Shown here: in pieces, positions 46,958 through 59,020 of the stretch
How positions within the stretch are numbered: position 1 is the stretch's first letter
How the letters are laid out: the number at the start of each line of letters is the position of its first letter
Assembly: GCA_963969495.1 (NCBI GenBank)
Contig: OZ018319.1
Span: forward strand, 207,421,233 to 207,485,232
From: Ceratothoa steindachneri
Lineage: Eukaryota > Arthropoda > Malacostraca > Isopoda > Cymothoidae
Length of the DNA: 64,000 nucleotides
Direction: 5' to 3'
The notes under the pieces: generated by a model
Told to the model about the DNA's origin: nothing
Databases searched by the model: none
What the model saw: only the letters and a program-made list of their open reading frames with translations
Position numbers and translations under genes: made by a program

Positions 46958-47742
46958 AATAATAAGTTCATCTTAGTTTGGATATGACGTTTTTTTATCA
47001 AAATTATTTCTAATAATTCTTTTATAATATCAAAAACAAAATGGTGAAGTTCAGAAATAAATATAATTATCGAAATTTTGTGACTTTTTTAAAACCCAAA
47101 GAATTGCAAATGGTGAAGTTAGAAAATTTATTTTTATATATCTTCTTCTATAACTATATTTTAGCAACGTGATATTTTGAAAGGGCGGAAATTTAGTTTA
47201 GAGTTCCTTTTTAAATTATTATAAATGGCGAAGTTCAGAAAATTGATAAAAATTTAACCATTGCTGCTTTTTTAGAGATTTTAAATTTTAATCTTAGTAG
47301 CGAAGCGCAAGCTAGCTGGGAGTGGCGAAGCCATTGCCTGGTTGAATAATAATTTCATCTTAGTTTGGTTGTGAAATGTTTTTTTATCAAAGTTATTTCT
47401 AATAATTCTTTTTTTATATCAAAAAACAAAATGGTGAAGTTCAGAAATAAATATAAGTATCGAAATTTTGTGAATTTTTTAAAACCCAAAGAATTATAAA
47501 TAGTGAAGTTCAGAAAATTGATTTTTATATATCTTCTTCTTCTATAACTCTATATTTGGGCAACGTCATATTTTGAACGAGGGGAAATTTAGTTTTGAGT
47601 CCCTTTTTAAACTTATTATAATTGGCGAAGTTCAGAAAATTTATAAAAATTTAACCATGGCTACTTTTTTATATATTTTAAATTTTAATCTTAGTAGCGA
47701 AGCGCAAGTTAGGGGTGAGTGGCGAAGTCATTGCCTGGTATT
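46958..47742 (+). repeat. Tandem pair of a ~390-bp dispersed repeat
   Basis: Unit 1 (46958-47343) and unit 2 (47344-47742) align along their length. Shared strings include catcttagtttgg, aaaatggtgaagttcagaaa, ataaatataa-tatcgaaatt, cttagtagcgaagcgcaag and cattgcctggt. An inverted relative lies at 54988-55408. The unit is noncoding, AT-rich, and has recurrent ggcgaag/tggtgaag motifs. Confidence 0.9.
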
Positions 47743-47817
47743 TATATACTTTTAGGGCAAATAGTCGGGATTAATTTTCAACCAATCGTTTTGAAGAGGA
47801 AAATAGGTAACGGTCTA

Positions 47818-47925
47818 TTTTCTCTCTCTATCTCTCTTGTTCTCTCCCTCGCTATTTCTCGCTCTCTCTTTTGCTATCTCTCTCTTTCTCGTTCTCTCTC
47901 TCTTCCACTTTTTTTCTCATTCACG
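47818..47925 (+). repeat. Polypyrimidine (TC)n tract
   Basis: About 110 bases of tctctc, ttctcg and ctctcg motifs, just upstream of the CR1-like LINE. Confidence 0.85.
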
Positions 47926-48055
47926 CGTTCTCCAACAAGAGGTGGAGGAAAAATCTGTTCAAACTAACTGGTTCAATCGCACCATTGCATCAGCATTTCA
48001 CAACACAAAAAAGAGCTACGCTAATTAGAGAAGTAGTGGTAGCGAAGAAAATCTC

Positions 48056-49870
48056 ATGCAGTATAGACAAAGTATTAGAACTGTTAAAACACTGATGCCG
48101 CAACCTAAACGCATTGAGGATCTTCAGGACGCGTCCGTCTGCAAAGAGAACCCAAAGGAATTCTTCCTGCACGTAAATAGGTACAAACCAGTTCGCCAGC
48201 GCATAAGCCCACTAAGATATGACGTTGGCACGTTGCAAGAGTTGAATCTGGCTATCGCTAACGTGTTGAACGACTACTTCACCTCTGTATATCAAGGGAA
48301 GAAGAAGGTCCTACCCCGAGGCCGGGGGTGTATCTCAAAGAGGGGGAAAACCTAAGCAAGATAATATTAGACGAAGACGAAGACGAAGTGGAGGCTAGAA
48401 TAAAGAACCTTAACCCGTATAAGTCTCCAGGTCCAGGTTGCTTTCTCCCTAGAGTTCTTCATGAAGTGAGTGGTGAGATTGCTCCACAACTTACGGCGAT
48501 CTTTAATGAATCGTTAGAAACCGAGGAGGTTTCATAAGACTGGAGAACAGACGACGTGATTCCCATATTTAAGACGGAAGAACGCGAAAACCAGGGTAAC
48601 TACCGGCCTATAATTTTGAACTCTGTGGGGGCAAATTGTAGGAAAGCATAAAAGCAGAAAAAATAGTAAAGCACCTAGAAACAAACAACTTGATCCTGGA
48701 TTTCCAAGACAGGTTTAGCAGAAACCGATCGTGTATCACAAATCTACTAGAATTCTTTCGCGATTTTTGGGCGAGTACAATCGTAGTCCGGCTGTGGATA
48801 TCTTATACACGGACTTTCAAAAGGCTTTTTATAAGGTGCCACAACGCAAGGTGATGTGCTAAGTTTGCGTGGTTGGCATGACAGGTAGGGTAGTTAGCTG
48901 AATTGAGAACTGATTTTAAGGTAGGCGACAAAGAGTCAGAATTAACGGGGTAGCCTCTAAATGGGCTCCCATGAGTAGTGGGGTACACCAGGGTTCTGTA
49001 CTCGGTCTTCTCGTTTTCATTGTCTATATAAATAATATAAAGATGGGCTGCTTTGATCGATATCCAAGTTCACGGGCGATTCAAAATTAGGAGGCAGCGT
49101 GAGCTCTCGCGAAAGGGTGGAAAAACTACAAAACAGTCTTCAGAGGTTAGGTGAGTGGTCCGAGATTTGGCAGATGCTATTTAACCTTGACAAGTGTAAA
49201 GTGATTCACATTGACGATAGAAATCCTCAAGAAGACTACCATTGTTAGGTAGAGTTCTGGGGGTGACAGGTGTGGGAAAAGACTTGGGTGAGAAAATCAG
49301 CAGCAACCTAATCTTTTTAGGGTAGTGTTCTGATGTCGAAAAAAGGGCACAAAGACTAGTGGGCTACATAAAGAGGCAATTTTGCTTCCGAAACAAGGAG
49401 AGTGACCTCAACTTGTAGAACTCTCCAGTCTGACCTCACCTGGAATAAGCCGTTCAATTCTGGCTCCAAACAGTAAGGACATAGATAGACTAGGATGTGC
49501 CCAGGCTAGGGTCACCATGCTGATTCCTTCACTTAGGAACAAAGCCTATCAGCGTAGGCTTCAAGAATTGGGGCTTTTCTCTTCGGAGACGCGCCGATTA
49601 CGGGGCCAACTAATAGAAACCTTCAAGATTTTAAGGGGTGTCGAAAACGTGGACTACAGAAGAATGTTCACGTTGAACACAAATCTGACCCATAACCATG
49701 GTTACAAGCTGGATTTGCCCCCATTCAAGGCTAGTATTTTCGGGAACTACTTCTCGTATAAGATCTGCGCTAAATGAAACTGTCTTCCGTTCAAGGTGGA
49801 AAATAGTTCATCTATAGAACAATTTAAATCTAGACTGAATGATGTAATCCATGAATATGTATAGAACGTA
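48056..49870 (+). pseudogene. Family C ORF2 reverse transcriptase and tail
   Basis: The linker reads KENPKEFFLHVNRYKPVRQR and VLNDYFTSVY. RT blocks are LNPYKSPGP (the PGPD block, with Gly for Asp), RVLHEVSGEIAPQLTAIFNESL, a stop at 48536, WRTDDVIPIFK and NYRPIILNSV. DFQKAFYKVP stands near 48815, the first catalytic Asp block, and GVHQGSVLGLLVFIVYINN near 48990. The FADDTKLGG box has become FTGDSKLGG near 49070-49095, so the double Asp is destroyed. The tail is well kept: NLTHNHGYKLDLPPFKASIF in the open frame 49517-49777. About eight stops or frame changes occur in all. Confidence 0.85.
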
Positions 49871-49917
49871 AGTTATAGAAACAACTAAGATAGGTTTTAG
49901 GTATACTATGAAAGGTT

Positions 49918-49951
49918 CCTGATTGTGACCCTTTTACACATCACAATCAGG
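49918..49951 (+). other. 3' UTR hairpin of the CR1-like LINE
   Basis: cctgattgtga and tcacaatcagg form a perfect 11-bp stem around a 12-base loop, about 55 bases after the ORF2 end. Such 3' stems can be the RT recognition site in CR1-type LINEs; for this copy that is inference. Confidence 0.75.
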
Positions 49952-50030
49952 TGTTTTTTCTGCTTTCTGTGCCCGCAAAAGCGGGTGGTAGTGGTGGCAG
50001 AGTTGATTTATTCTTACTTACTTGCGAAGA

Positions 50031-50508
50031 GAAGTGATCAACCCAAGAAAGTCTTAACATATTGTTCTCGAAGAAGACCAAGATTATTCGACTGAGAAAA
50101 GACTCTACAGGACTTACCTGGACCTAGACCTGACTAGAGACGAATACTTCTGCTTCTCTATCCACCTCTTTAGGGCGTGTCGGTTAGGGAAGCTCAGCCT
50201 CCATAGATACTCATACAGGACGGAAGCCATATCTGAACCGGGCGGCTTACTCGGCGCAGGCCGAAGCTTAGCCAGGGACGGGTTAGTACCCGTGTGAGAG
50301 GCGGATCCTTTTGAGTGGAGCAAACTCTTTTAGGGTTAGGCGACAGGCAGGAAGGCAGAGATTTACCGACACGTCAGTGGAATAAGCCAGAGCAATAACT
50401 AAATCAGAGCAGCACTTTATATCTATCTATTCCTTCACCTTTTTTCTCTTCCCTCATTTCTCAACCTAGGAGCTCTCAATGAAGAAAAGAAAGAAAGAGC
50501 ATAACTAA
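50031..50508. other. Spacer, no gene
   Basis: Lies between the CR1-like 3' end and the first clustered family A LINE. Part of it may be family A 5' UTR. Confidence 0.45.
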
Positions 50509-51786
50509 ATGGAATCAACGAAAAGGGTCGCCTTGCGTACATTTAAAGGTGCGCAAAAACCAGAGAGAACATCGGTGTTCAAAGTAATATATGGAGAACT
50601 GGGAATAGTTCTAATTAGATTACTTGACTATACCTCGAACTACGTTGCGATTTGTCAAACAGCAAAGGACGTCGACCAACTCCTCAACGAAAGAACAACA
50701 ACACAATTAAAGACCATGGGGCTAGAGGCCAAAGTTCTGCCTCAAATATAATCTTAAAAAGCTATTTACTGCAGGCAGACCCTGGATAGGGGAGCATACG
50801 GCCTTAGAAATTCAAGAGGAAATTGAACAAGGCCAAGAATGGGCATGAATAAAAGAAGTGGTGAAATTCACAAACAGACTTACAAATAATGAATATACCC
50901 ATGTCTTCAAGGTGATATTCAGAGATACAGGTATGGCTCGTAAAGCTAAGGAGGACGGGCTACTAGCGTTTAATTTAAAGATAACACCGGAGCAGATAAG
51001 GAACGATGAATTCATCAATGTTTTCACGTGCCTCAGCTGCTTTGCAATAGACTAACACATAACAAAAAATTGTCTAAAAAAAGAGGAAAAGAAATGCTCT
51101 AAATGCAGCTCAAATACGCATATCTGAAGAGATTGCAAGAGCTCAAAGAAAATAAATGTGTATACTGTGAAGGGAGTCATCGCACAATGGCGCTGGCTTG
51201 CACACTAAAGAAAAAAATCATTGAAAGAAAAAGGAATGAGAAGACGAAAGCGGAGGAGGAGAGGAGGACCTAAACATCTGGAAAGGTAGCCAAAGCCACA
51301 GCTGAGCAACTTCAACCAGCTAAAAACATCCTAGATCTAAAACAATAAAAATCATTAAATATACTAGCGTGTATTCTACATGCGCATGTAATGAATGTTG
51401 CAAAGCAAGGCACATACTCAATTGAAATGAACAAAATGCTAAGCCTTAATGGCCTGGAGCCGATGTGGTTTCCAGAGAACCCACCTTCGGCTGACGTCCT
51501 AAACATACAATATAAACCCCTGAAATCAGGAGCTAAAGCGAGAACTGACCAAATCAAATCTCCTAGCCTAGATCAAAAGTATAAACTAGGGATTATAGAG
51601 AGACCCAAGGATCAGACATATGACAAACAAAACACCAGAACAAAAAATGGATGTGGAACAACTAACGAATATTGCTGGCTGCTGAGAAATCCAACAAAAA
51701 AGAGAAACGGCGGAGGAGGAAGAAACAAGAAACAAGATTTACCAATGTCAGAAACAAAAAGACAACAAAGAAGAAAAAAGGATTGA
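50509..51786 (+). pseudogene. Family A copy A ORF1 (zinc-knuckle RNA-binding protein)
   Basis: The N-terminal region (50509-50751) shares the framework of the copy C protein: FKVIYGELGIVLIRLLDYTS and the AKDVDQLLNE-like helix. The middle (50858-51055) ends in ITPEQIRNDEF. Tandem cysteine knuckles lie at about 51030-51210 (CLSCFAID, stop, HITKNC; CSKCSSNTH; then a C..C...H box ending MALAC), interrupted by stops at 51052 and 51128 and one frameshift. The C-terminal part has HVMNVAKQGTYSIEMNKML and LEPMWFPENPPSADVLNI, again matching copy C. These features are those of LINE ORF1 nucleic-acid chaperones. Confidence 0.75.
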
Positions 51787-52094
51787 ACATAATATTCTAC
51801 GCTCCAGAAGATAGACCCTTCCCTATAGGAAATAAAGAAGAAATCATACTGAAAATAAAAAGAAATGTATCAATATGAATTTGAAGGAATTTGCCCCGAC
51901 AACGAAAGGCATAGATTCATCATAGGCGGAGGTATCAAGATTACCAAAGAAATGTATTACAAAATCAAAAAGGGGGAATTCAAAAAGAAGCATTGTGGAA
52001 GAACAAAATCCCCTTACGAAATAGAGCTTAAGATGAGGGAGAGAAGACACTCACTGGAACAATAAAATATCACGAAATCAAACGAAAACTAAAA

Positions 52095-52760
52095 ATAATC
52101 TGTCATAACGTAATGGGATGGAATGTAAAGAGACATTCACTTCGCAATTCTTATCTAAAGATATACCCAGACCATATCATATTGAACGAAATAAATATTA
52201 ATTTCGAAACCACCCCCATCAAAATATACAACTATACAATATTATATAAAATCACTAGAGATGTAAACTATGACGGGATAGCTATGGCCGTAAAGAAGGG
52301 ATTAGAATTTACTAGGTTAAACGAACTCGATGAAGCATACCTAGCTATTAAAATCAAAACGGAAACAGGCAACATACACATTATGACGGGCTACCAACCC
52401 CCAAGAAGAGGATATTTACTCATGCAAAACTTTATGGAGATATTTGGGCAAAATGACCAAGTCCTCTTCATGGGAAATCTGAATGCATGCACGAGAACCT
52501 CAGGATACACTGGGACCTTCAATAATGCAGGCAAATTTTGGATTTACTAATGGAAAGAGGAATAATAGAAAGAATAGGTCCAGACTTTCCGACGTGTATT
52601 GGAAGAAAAAGAGCAACAAAACTGGACATTGTACTCGTTTCCTCTAGGTTTCGCTATAACTATCTACTAGAAAGAGGCCCACCATCTACTAGCGACCATG
52701 AAATGGTGGTCGTATTAATTTCAGCCGATCCTATACAAGTGAAGTGCCCCATCAGGAAAG
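52095..52760 (+). pseudogene. Family A copy A ORF2 endonuclease
   Basis: After ICHNVMGWNVKRHSLRN comes NEI, the metal-binding Glu, then YDGIAMAVKKGLEF, IHIMTGYQPPRRGYL and FMGNLNA near 52470, where the GDLNA aspartate is Asn. KLDIVLVSSRF and SDHEMVVV follow near 52690 (SDH intact). One frameshift near 52540 divides the open frames 52113-52550 and 52538-52795. The fold is that of LINE AP endonucleases that nick target DNA to prime reverse transcription. Confidence 0.8.
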
Positions 52761-53149
52761 AATTTCAAAAATGCAAACTGGCGCGGATACGTTGAAGATC
52801 TAGAAAATTTCCAACTCTCGAAGCAACTCTTGAAGAAATAGATGAAACTATCCATAAATTAATGAAGGCACTAATCAAAGCAGATGCATTACATATCTCG
52901 AGAACAACGTTCAGAACCTAACCACACCTTGCCCGTACTCCATTAATTACAGAACTAGAAAACAACTATAAAAACTTAAGAGATAGTATAGAACAAATTG
53001 GTCCACTTAGAGTCGATTAGGAACGTCTCCTCAACATTAAAAACGAACTAACAGTGGCAATCTTGGCAGAGAGATGCGCCAGATGGGACTAGCTAGTCAA
53101 GACGATAGACGAGGAATTAAGCTCAACGAAGTTTGGGCAAAAAATTAAC

Positions 53150-54820
53150 ATGTTAAGAGGAAATAGAAAAAAGAAAACAAAGATATCCATTAATCATAAC
53201 GAAAAAGACATACAAGAACCGCCAAAAATAGAGATGGCATTCAGAGAACATTGGAGTGAGTTTTTTAACATATCTCATGAAGAAAATATGTATTTCGACC
53301 ACGAACATGAGAACACTATTGTGGAAGACTTAGAAAGTAACAGAGAAGAAATAACTCCCAACTACACTGCCTCTCCTCCAATATTATAAGAGCAAGAAGT
53401 GGAATCAATAACCCTAGAGGAACTTAAAGCTACTATAAACGCTACTAGACAAAGAGCCCCAGCGATTTCGAGATTTTACGTGAAAATCTAATAAGAACCT
53501 TGAATATCTTTCTAGAAAAAATGAAGGACATTTTTAACGCGTCAATCACCGCAGGATACTTTCCCGATGCCTTAAAAAGAGGAAAAATAATATTCCTACA
53601 CAAACCAGGCAAACCCCCGAATCAACCTGGAAACTTCCGACCCATAACTTTACTCGAATCCATGTCTAAACTCGTAGAGAAAATGATTGGAAAGAGACTC
53701 AGTCAACATCTCGAGGCTAACAATTTAATCCCACGATACCAACACGGGTTTAGAAAAAGAAGAGGAACCGGAACAGCACTGGCACTACTTGTCGAAGCGA
53801 TCGCAAAAGCTAAATACGAAAAGAGATACATAGACCTTGTCCTAAGAGACCTACAGAAAGCATTTGACAAGATAAGGCGGTTTGGACTTAAATATATGAT
53901 TAAAAGGACTTCCCAAAATTATAACCAAATGTTTGAGCGATTACGTAAAGGATCGCAAAGCACATATCGAAATAGAAGACCACCGGGGACCCGAATTCGT
54001 GATATATCAGGGACTGCTTCAAGGGTAATGCCTTAGTCCGTTACTATATAGCATATACACAAGGGATTTACCAGAGCCAATTTTTGAAAGTACTACATAC
54101 ATAAAATTCGCGGATAATATCTCGATAATCACCAAAAGTCCTTATAGGCATCTACCCACGATGGCTATAATAACTGGAGCAGAAATCGTAAATATCAACA
54201 ACTATGAAAAGAAATGAAAAATCATAACTAATCCAGACAAGTTTATAATCGTACCAGTGGAAAGACGCAAAACATCGCGAGTACTTATCGAAGAAAAGCG
54301 ATATCGATACAAACAAGAGGGCAAGGTTCTCGGGCTAAAAATAACTAACGGATATAAAAAAAATATTAATGAAAGAATAAACTTAGCAAAATATAATCTC
54401 ACAAAATTGTTCCATCTCAGAAGTTTGAACAAAAAAAAAAATTAAAATTTCTAATGCATTATGCAGATAGGTATTATTGTATCCAACAATACCTCTCAAT
54501 TCCCTACATAAGACCAACACCGTCAAGCTTCAAGGGTACAAAACAAAGAAGTATTATTAATTACCAATTCGAGGCGAATAGAACAACGTAGACAACAAGA
54601 TCTACATCAAGAAATTAACTTAGAACCAATAAACACAATTATTCACAGAAGGGGTACGAAAATATGGGAAAAACTAGAAGAACTTCTAAACGGAAAAGAA
54701 AATAGAAAATTGGAGCTCTCCATTAATTATCGGAGGAACAATAGGGGAAATTTTAGAAGCGGGAAACGGATAGTTGGAGTCAATCCCGCACCAATGCTTA
54801 CGTAGAATATTGATCACAAA
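53150..54820 (+). pseudogene. Family A copy A ORF2 reverse transcriptase and C-terminus
   Basis: RT blocks are ASITAGYFPDALKRGKIIFL, NFRPITLLESMSKLVEKMI, QHGFRKRRGTGTALALLVEA and LRDLQKAFDKI. In a shifted frame come DRKAHIEIEDHRGPEFV and LSPLLYSIYTRDLPEP, then the catalytic box KFADNISII at about 54106-54132. FADD has become FADN, so the second catalytic Asp is lost. The thumb frame has KQEGKVLGLKIT. The remaining C-terminus is broken by stops. The 178-codon frame 53500-54036 is the longest intact stretch. Confidence 0.85.
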
Positions 54821-54987
54821 AAGCAACAAAAAAAAACAACTGCACACTAAAAAATAAAAAAAAAACCATAAAAACAACAAATAACAATAGAGGCGCGAGA
54901 GCCCTGGAAAAAAAATAAAAAATAAAATATAAAACAAAAATAAAATAAATAGACTAATATAAATAAAATTAATTTATTATAAAACGA

Positions 54988-55408
54988 CCAGGAAATGGCT
55001 TCGCCACTCCGCCCTACGGGGGGGGGGGAGTGAAAGAGCTTGCGCTTTGCTACTAAGATTAAATTTAAAATCTAAAAAAAAGCAGCCATTGTTAAATTTT
55101 TAGAAATTTTCTGAACTTCGCCAATTTTAATAATTTTAAAAAGGAACTCTAAACTAAATTTCCCCTATTTCAGAATATCACGTTGCTACTCGTAAAATAT
55201 AGAGTTATAGAAGAAGATATATAAAATAAATTTTCTGAACTTCATCTACTGTAAGGAGGAGTGGCGAAGTCCTCCTCTTGTTATCTCAATTTTTAAAAAT
55301 CCACAAAACACACCAAGTCATTTCCAAACTAAGAAAAAAAAGTCTTTACTATTTTCCCCCCAAAACCCGTTCTTAAAATATAGAGTTAGTGATGATGAAT
55401 TGATGATA
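54988..55408 (-). repeat. Dispersed ~390-bp repeat, inverted copy
   Basis: Reverse complement of the 46958-47742 unit: ggcttcgccact, gcttgcgctttgctactaag, ttctgaacttcgcca and aaaatatagagttatagaag are all recognisable. It separates LINE copies A and B. It has a G-run of 12 near 55020. Confidence 0.85.
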
Positions 55409-55589
55409 ATAAAGCACGAACAAGAGATGGCTGGACACCCAGCAAACAGTAATATCTCATGCTCATTCCCTTTCACCACTTTACCTTAGCACCTACTATC
55501 CACTCTTCTCTAACTATATATTTTTAACTTCTAACTTTTTTAAGACGTAAGATTTAACATGGGATGAATGACACAGACAGGATAAAAAT

Positions 55590-56420
55590 ATTTCCCCTAC
55601 GAATTAACCAAATATCACAGCGGAGAACGTTTCGACGGATGCGCGGTAGTTGTGAAAAGAGGTCTTGACTTCAGATCAATAAGTAGACACGATGAGTCAT
55701 ACCTTGCTTTTGAGGTCCGTACGGCATTGGAACCCTTGGTCCTGGCAACAGGTTACCAGCCCCCATAGGAGGGTACTTGCCCCTTCACAACGTCCTGCAA
55801 CTTTGTGGTCACGGCAGAACCGTTCTTTTTTCTAGCGACCTCAACGCGAAGAGTGCTGCCTCGGATTACACGTCGACCAGCCCAGCAGGCAAGAATGTTG
55901 AGACACTTATTGAAAGGCAAATTATGACAAGAATTGAACCAAACTTCCTCACATACATTACACACAGAACTGCTACAAAACCAGACATAGTGTTCACTAC
56001 TACTGTGTTTTCCTACAACTAATTAATTGAACCTGGCCCTCCTATCGCCAGCAAACATGAGGCTATCTTTATTAAAATCTCAACCTCCTCCATTCAAGTC
56101 CCTATCCCAGAACGCAAGAGCTTTGCTCGAGTCAACCGGGATACTTAGAGGTGACTCCTCGAAAATTACAACTATGTCCCCTTAATTAATGCCACTCTAG
56201 AAAAGATTGACGAGGAGTTGGCTAAAATTAATGATCGTTTATTAAAAGCCGATAAGCAAGCCATTCCCAGAGTTAAATATAAAAATCTTTCTGCCCCTTC
56301 TTCGACCCCTAGAATGAAATCCCTCGTGAGGAAATACGGGGAACAGATCAATGAAGTAAACCTCACTGGCCCCAATGTCACTACGCACAGACGAACACGA
56401 CAGATACGTGACTAATTAAT
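55590..56420 (+). pseudogene. Family A copy B endonuclease end and linker
   Basis: VVVKRGLDF and ATGYQPP lead to a stop, then a frame with VLFSSDLNAKSAAS near 55825. The GDLNA box appears as SSDLNA, keeping the Asp. KPDIVFTTTVF follows near 55985, then a region matching the SDH strand but reading SKHEAIF (Asp lost). The linker frame 56218-56415 is lysine-rich and ends at a stop near 56413. Confidence 0.75.
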
Positions 56421-56739
56421 GATTCTTATTAGGGACCAACAGAATGTACTTTAGGAAAATTTGATAGACGGACTGAATATAGAAAACGATTCACGTACAT
56501 TCTGGCAGACAGTAATAAGACTAAGAAGCGGACATACATAAAAGACCATAAAACTTACACGTGACAATACCGAAATTATGGACGCGAAAGGAATCGAAGA
56601 GTAATTCAGACTATTCTGGGCATCTATATTTAAGATATCCCCGGAAGAGAATGATAACTTTGATTTAGACTTCAAAGACAGAATAATAAACGATTTGAAC
56701 GACCAGATACACAGAACGCATCCTCAGCATTATATATTG

Positions 56740-58215
56740 CAGAAAAGGTAATGGAGAGACTTGGCGTTAGAATTACTGACGAAGAACTCTTGGAAACCTT
56801 AAAATCCTTTCGTCAATGAGCACCAGGGCATACAAGACATAAGGGAGAATTTTATTCGAGCCCCGCCTAACATCCTTTTGGGGCTCATGAATATCATGAA
56901 TGCGTGCCTAAACGTGGATAACTTCCCTGACTACTGGAAGGTAGCAAAAATTATATTCATTTCCAAAACCAGTAAGCGACCGGACAGTCCAGCTAACTTC
57001 AGGACTATATCTCTCTTAGAATTTGTAGGGAAAGTCTTGGAAAATATATTGGCCAACAGGGTGCATACGTTCGTCGAGGAAAATAATTCTCACAACAACC
57101 AACAACATGGTTTCCGAAGGAAGCGAAGAACGGACACAGCGCTAGCCGTAATCACCGAGAAGTTTGCAAAAGTAAAAGCTGATACTCCGCGACGTCAAAA
57201 AGGCCTGTGACAAAGTATGGAAGAGAGGTCTGCAATGCAAAATCTTACAACTGGGCCTCACTCCCATACTTGAAAGGATTCTATGCAACTACATAATGGA
57301 GAGGAGGGCGTTGCAAACATTAAAGATTTCAATGGCCCCGAGTTCGAGCTTGAGGTGGGGGTGCTACAAGGCGGGTGTGTAAGCCTCTTGCTATACAACA
57401 TATACACCATCGATCTTCCCCAGCCTCTGACTGAAGACTAATTATACGTCAAATTTGCGGACGATATAACGATGATCTGTACGACACCTTATCGGAATGT
57501 GAATTATATGGCACAGAATACGGCGGTAGAAATTGAAAACATCAACTCTTTCGAGGGAAGATGGAAGAGATCTACTAATGCCCCAAAGTTCCGTGCAATT
57601 CGACTATTCGAACGGCCCCTCGTAGACATCCGTGTGGAGGGTGCACGCATCCCATACCACACGGAGGGCACGGTTCGGGGACTCCGTATTACGACTTGTA
57701 GATATGAGAGTTATGTAGCTAAAACTACATCGAATGCACGGAGGGAATTGGGGCAATTTTTCAAGTTCCTAAACCTGAGTACCTCCAACAAACTGAAGAT
57801 CCATAATGCATGCATTCGATCAAAACTCCTGTATCCGCCGGTCCCTACAAACGCAATTCCCAAGACCCAAGTCCTTAAATTGCAAAGGATCCAAAATAAG
57901 GCTGTCTATATTATAACGAGAACCCGAAGGACAGAGTGGAAAAGGCAGAGTGAGCTGCATGGTGAACTGGGATTAATCCCATAGACGTGGAGTTTCATCT
58001 GAGAGCAAGCAAGATCTGGGACAAAGTACACTGGCACTTCCCTCTTGAGTATGTACTCGAGCACATGGACTTTGATTACATAAGACACGCAAAATCTTTT
58101 ATTAAAAGTAGTAGACTATTCATTGACGACGACGTAGACCCAATGTTCACTTATACCCAACCAACACAAAGCCCCCAAAAATGCCTTTTCACTAAATTAG
58201 TCAAGTGCTAATTTT
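56740..58215 (+). pseudogene. Family A copy B reverse transcriptase and C-terminus
   Basis: RT blocks are NACLNVDNFPDYWKVAKIIF, NFRTISLLEFVGKVLENIL and QHGFRRKRRTDTALAVITEK. A broken DVKKACDKV strand follows, then GPEFELEVGVLQGGCV and the catalytic box VKFADDITMI at about 57451-57480, intact at both Asp. The 170-codon frame 57472-57984 gives the thumb (EGTVRGLRITTC) and the tail with LKLQRIQNKAVYIITRTRR. The last frame has FHLRASKIWDKVHWHFP. Fewer lesions than copy A in this part; stops at about 57440 and 57982 remain. Confidence 0.85.
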
Positions 58216-58368
58216 TTAATTTTTCCCCCAAATTTTAGCGCGATTAACTCGCCAAAAATATCAAAAACAACTGAAAATCAGGGTGGAAACAACCCAGATA
58301 AAAACAAAAAAGTCTTCACCAAAAGCAGTAGGGATAAAAAATCCCCTCTGCTACAGAGTCTTGAATGA

Positions 58369-58371
<3 letters not shown>

Positions 58372-58414
<43 letters not shown>
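58372..58414. repeat. (TA)n microsatellite
   Basis: About 43 bases of TA. Confidence 0.95.
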
Positions 58415-58418
<4 letters not shown>

Positions 58419-58652
58419 AATAGAAAAGAATTGGACGCGAATGAGCAAATGAGACAAGAAACCGAAATTTTTTAAAGGCAAGAGAAAGGGACATTAGAAG
58501 AACCCAGAATCAAAAAAAGCAGAAGGCAGCACAGTGAAGGCGATCTTTTACCGAGAAGTCAGTTATACAAGGTTTCTGCATCTTTCTTTCTATCTTCAAA
58601 TGGCGTATCCCTGTGGTGGTTGTATTATCACTCGCAGAACCTGTATTTGCTC

Positions 58653-58759
<107 letters not shown>

Positions 58760-59020
58760 GAGTAGATAGTGAGCATTCATCCTTTCTGGTCGTGGCAAAG
58801 GAGGAAAAATTAAGGGGAAGTTCTGAGAACGTCTCCCACCAGACAAATTAGTTTTCGATCACGAGAGGAAGCTACTATTCTTAATCGAGGAAAGGTCGAG
58901 CTCAAGAAGAAGAAAAAGAGAACTAATCAAGGGGCTCCATGGGGATGGCTTTTCAAGAAACTAGCCGGGTCCCCCCTCCGCACCCTACAGGGGGGACCTA
59001 AACCGCATCGGCCGACGGTC

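Larger units (their letters stand above)
47990..50030 (+). mobile_element. CR1-like LINE (family C), ORF2 part and 3' UTR
   Basis: A plus-strand non-LTR element with linker (48056-48350), reverse transcriptase (48350-49150), thumb and tail (49150-49870) and a 3' UTR carrying a strong hairpin at 49918-49951. The 5' half (ORF1, endonuclease) is absent; the copy starts next to a polypyrimidine tract. The motif order matches CR1/Rex-type LINEs. The 1.4-kb fragment is its closest relative in the window. Confidence 0.85.
50509..54970 (+). mobile_element. Family A LINE, copy A: nearly full length
   Basis: The most complete LINE in the window, with ORF1 (50509-51786), a short gap, ORF2 with endonuclease (52095-52760), linker, RT (53400-54430) and C-terminus, then an A-rich 3' tail (54820-54970). 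It is followed within 20 bases by an inverted dispersed repeat and then by a second copy of the same family in the same orientation. Lesions in every module make it inactive. Confidence 0.85.
55560..58220 (+). mobile_element. Family A LINE, copy B: 5'-truncated ORF2
   Basis: Begins inside the endonuclease (FDGCAVVVKRGLDFRSI near 55635) and runs through linker, RT and C-terminus to about 58215. ORF1 and the first endonuclease strands are missing. Gaps relative to copy A are small, so this is a classic truncated insertion of the same family. Confidence 0.85.

Noticed and set aside
54686..54937. Phe/Tyr-rich minus-strand ORF
   Set aside because: Antisense of the A-rich 3' tail of LINE copy A.
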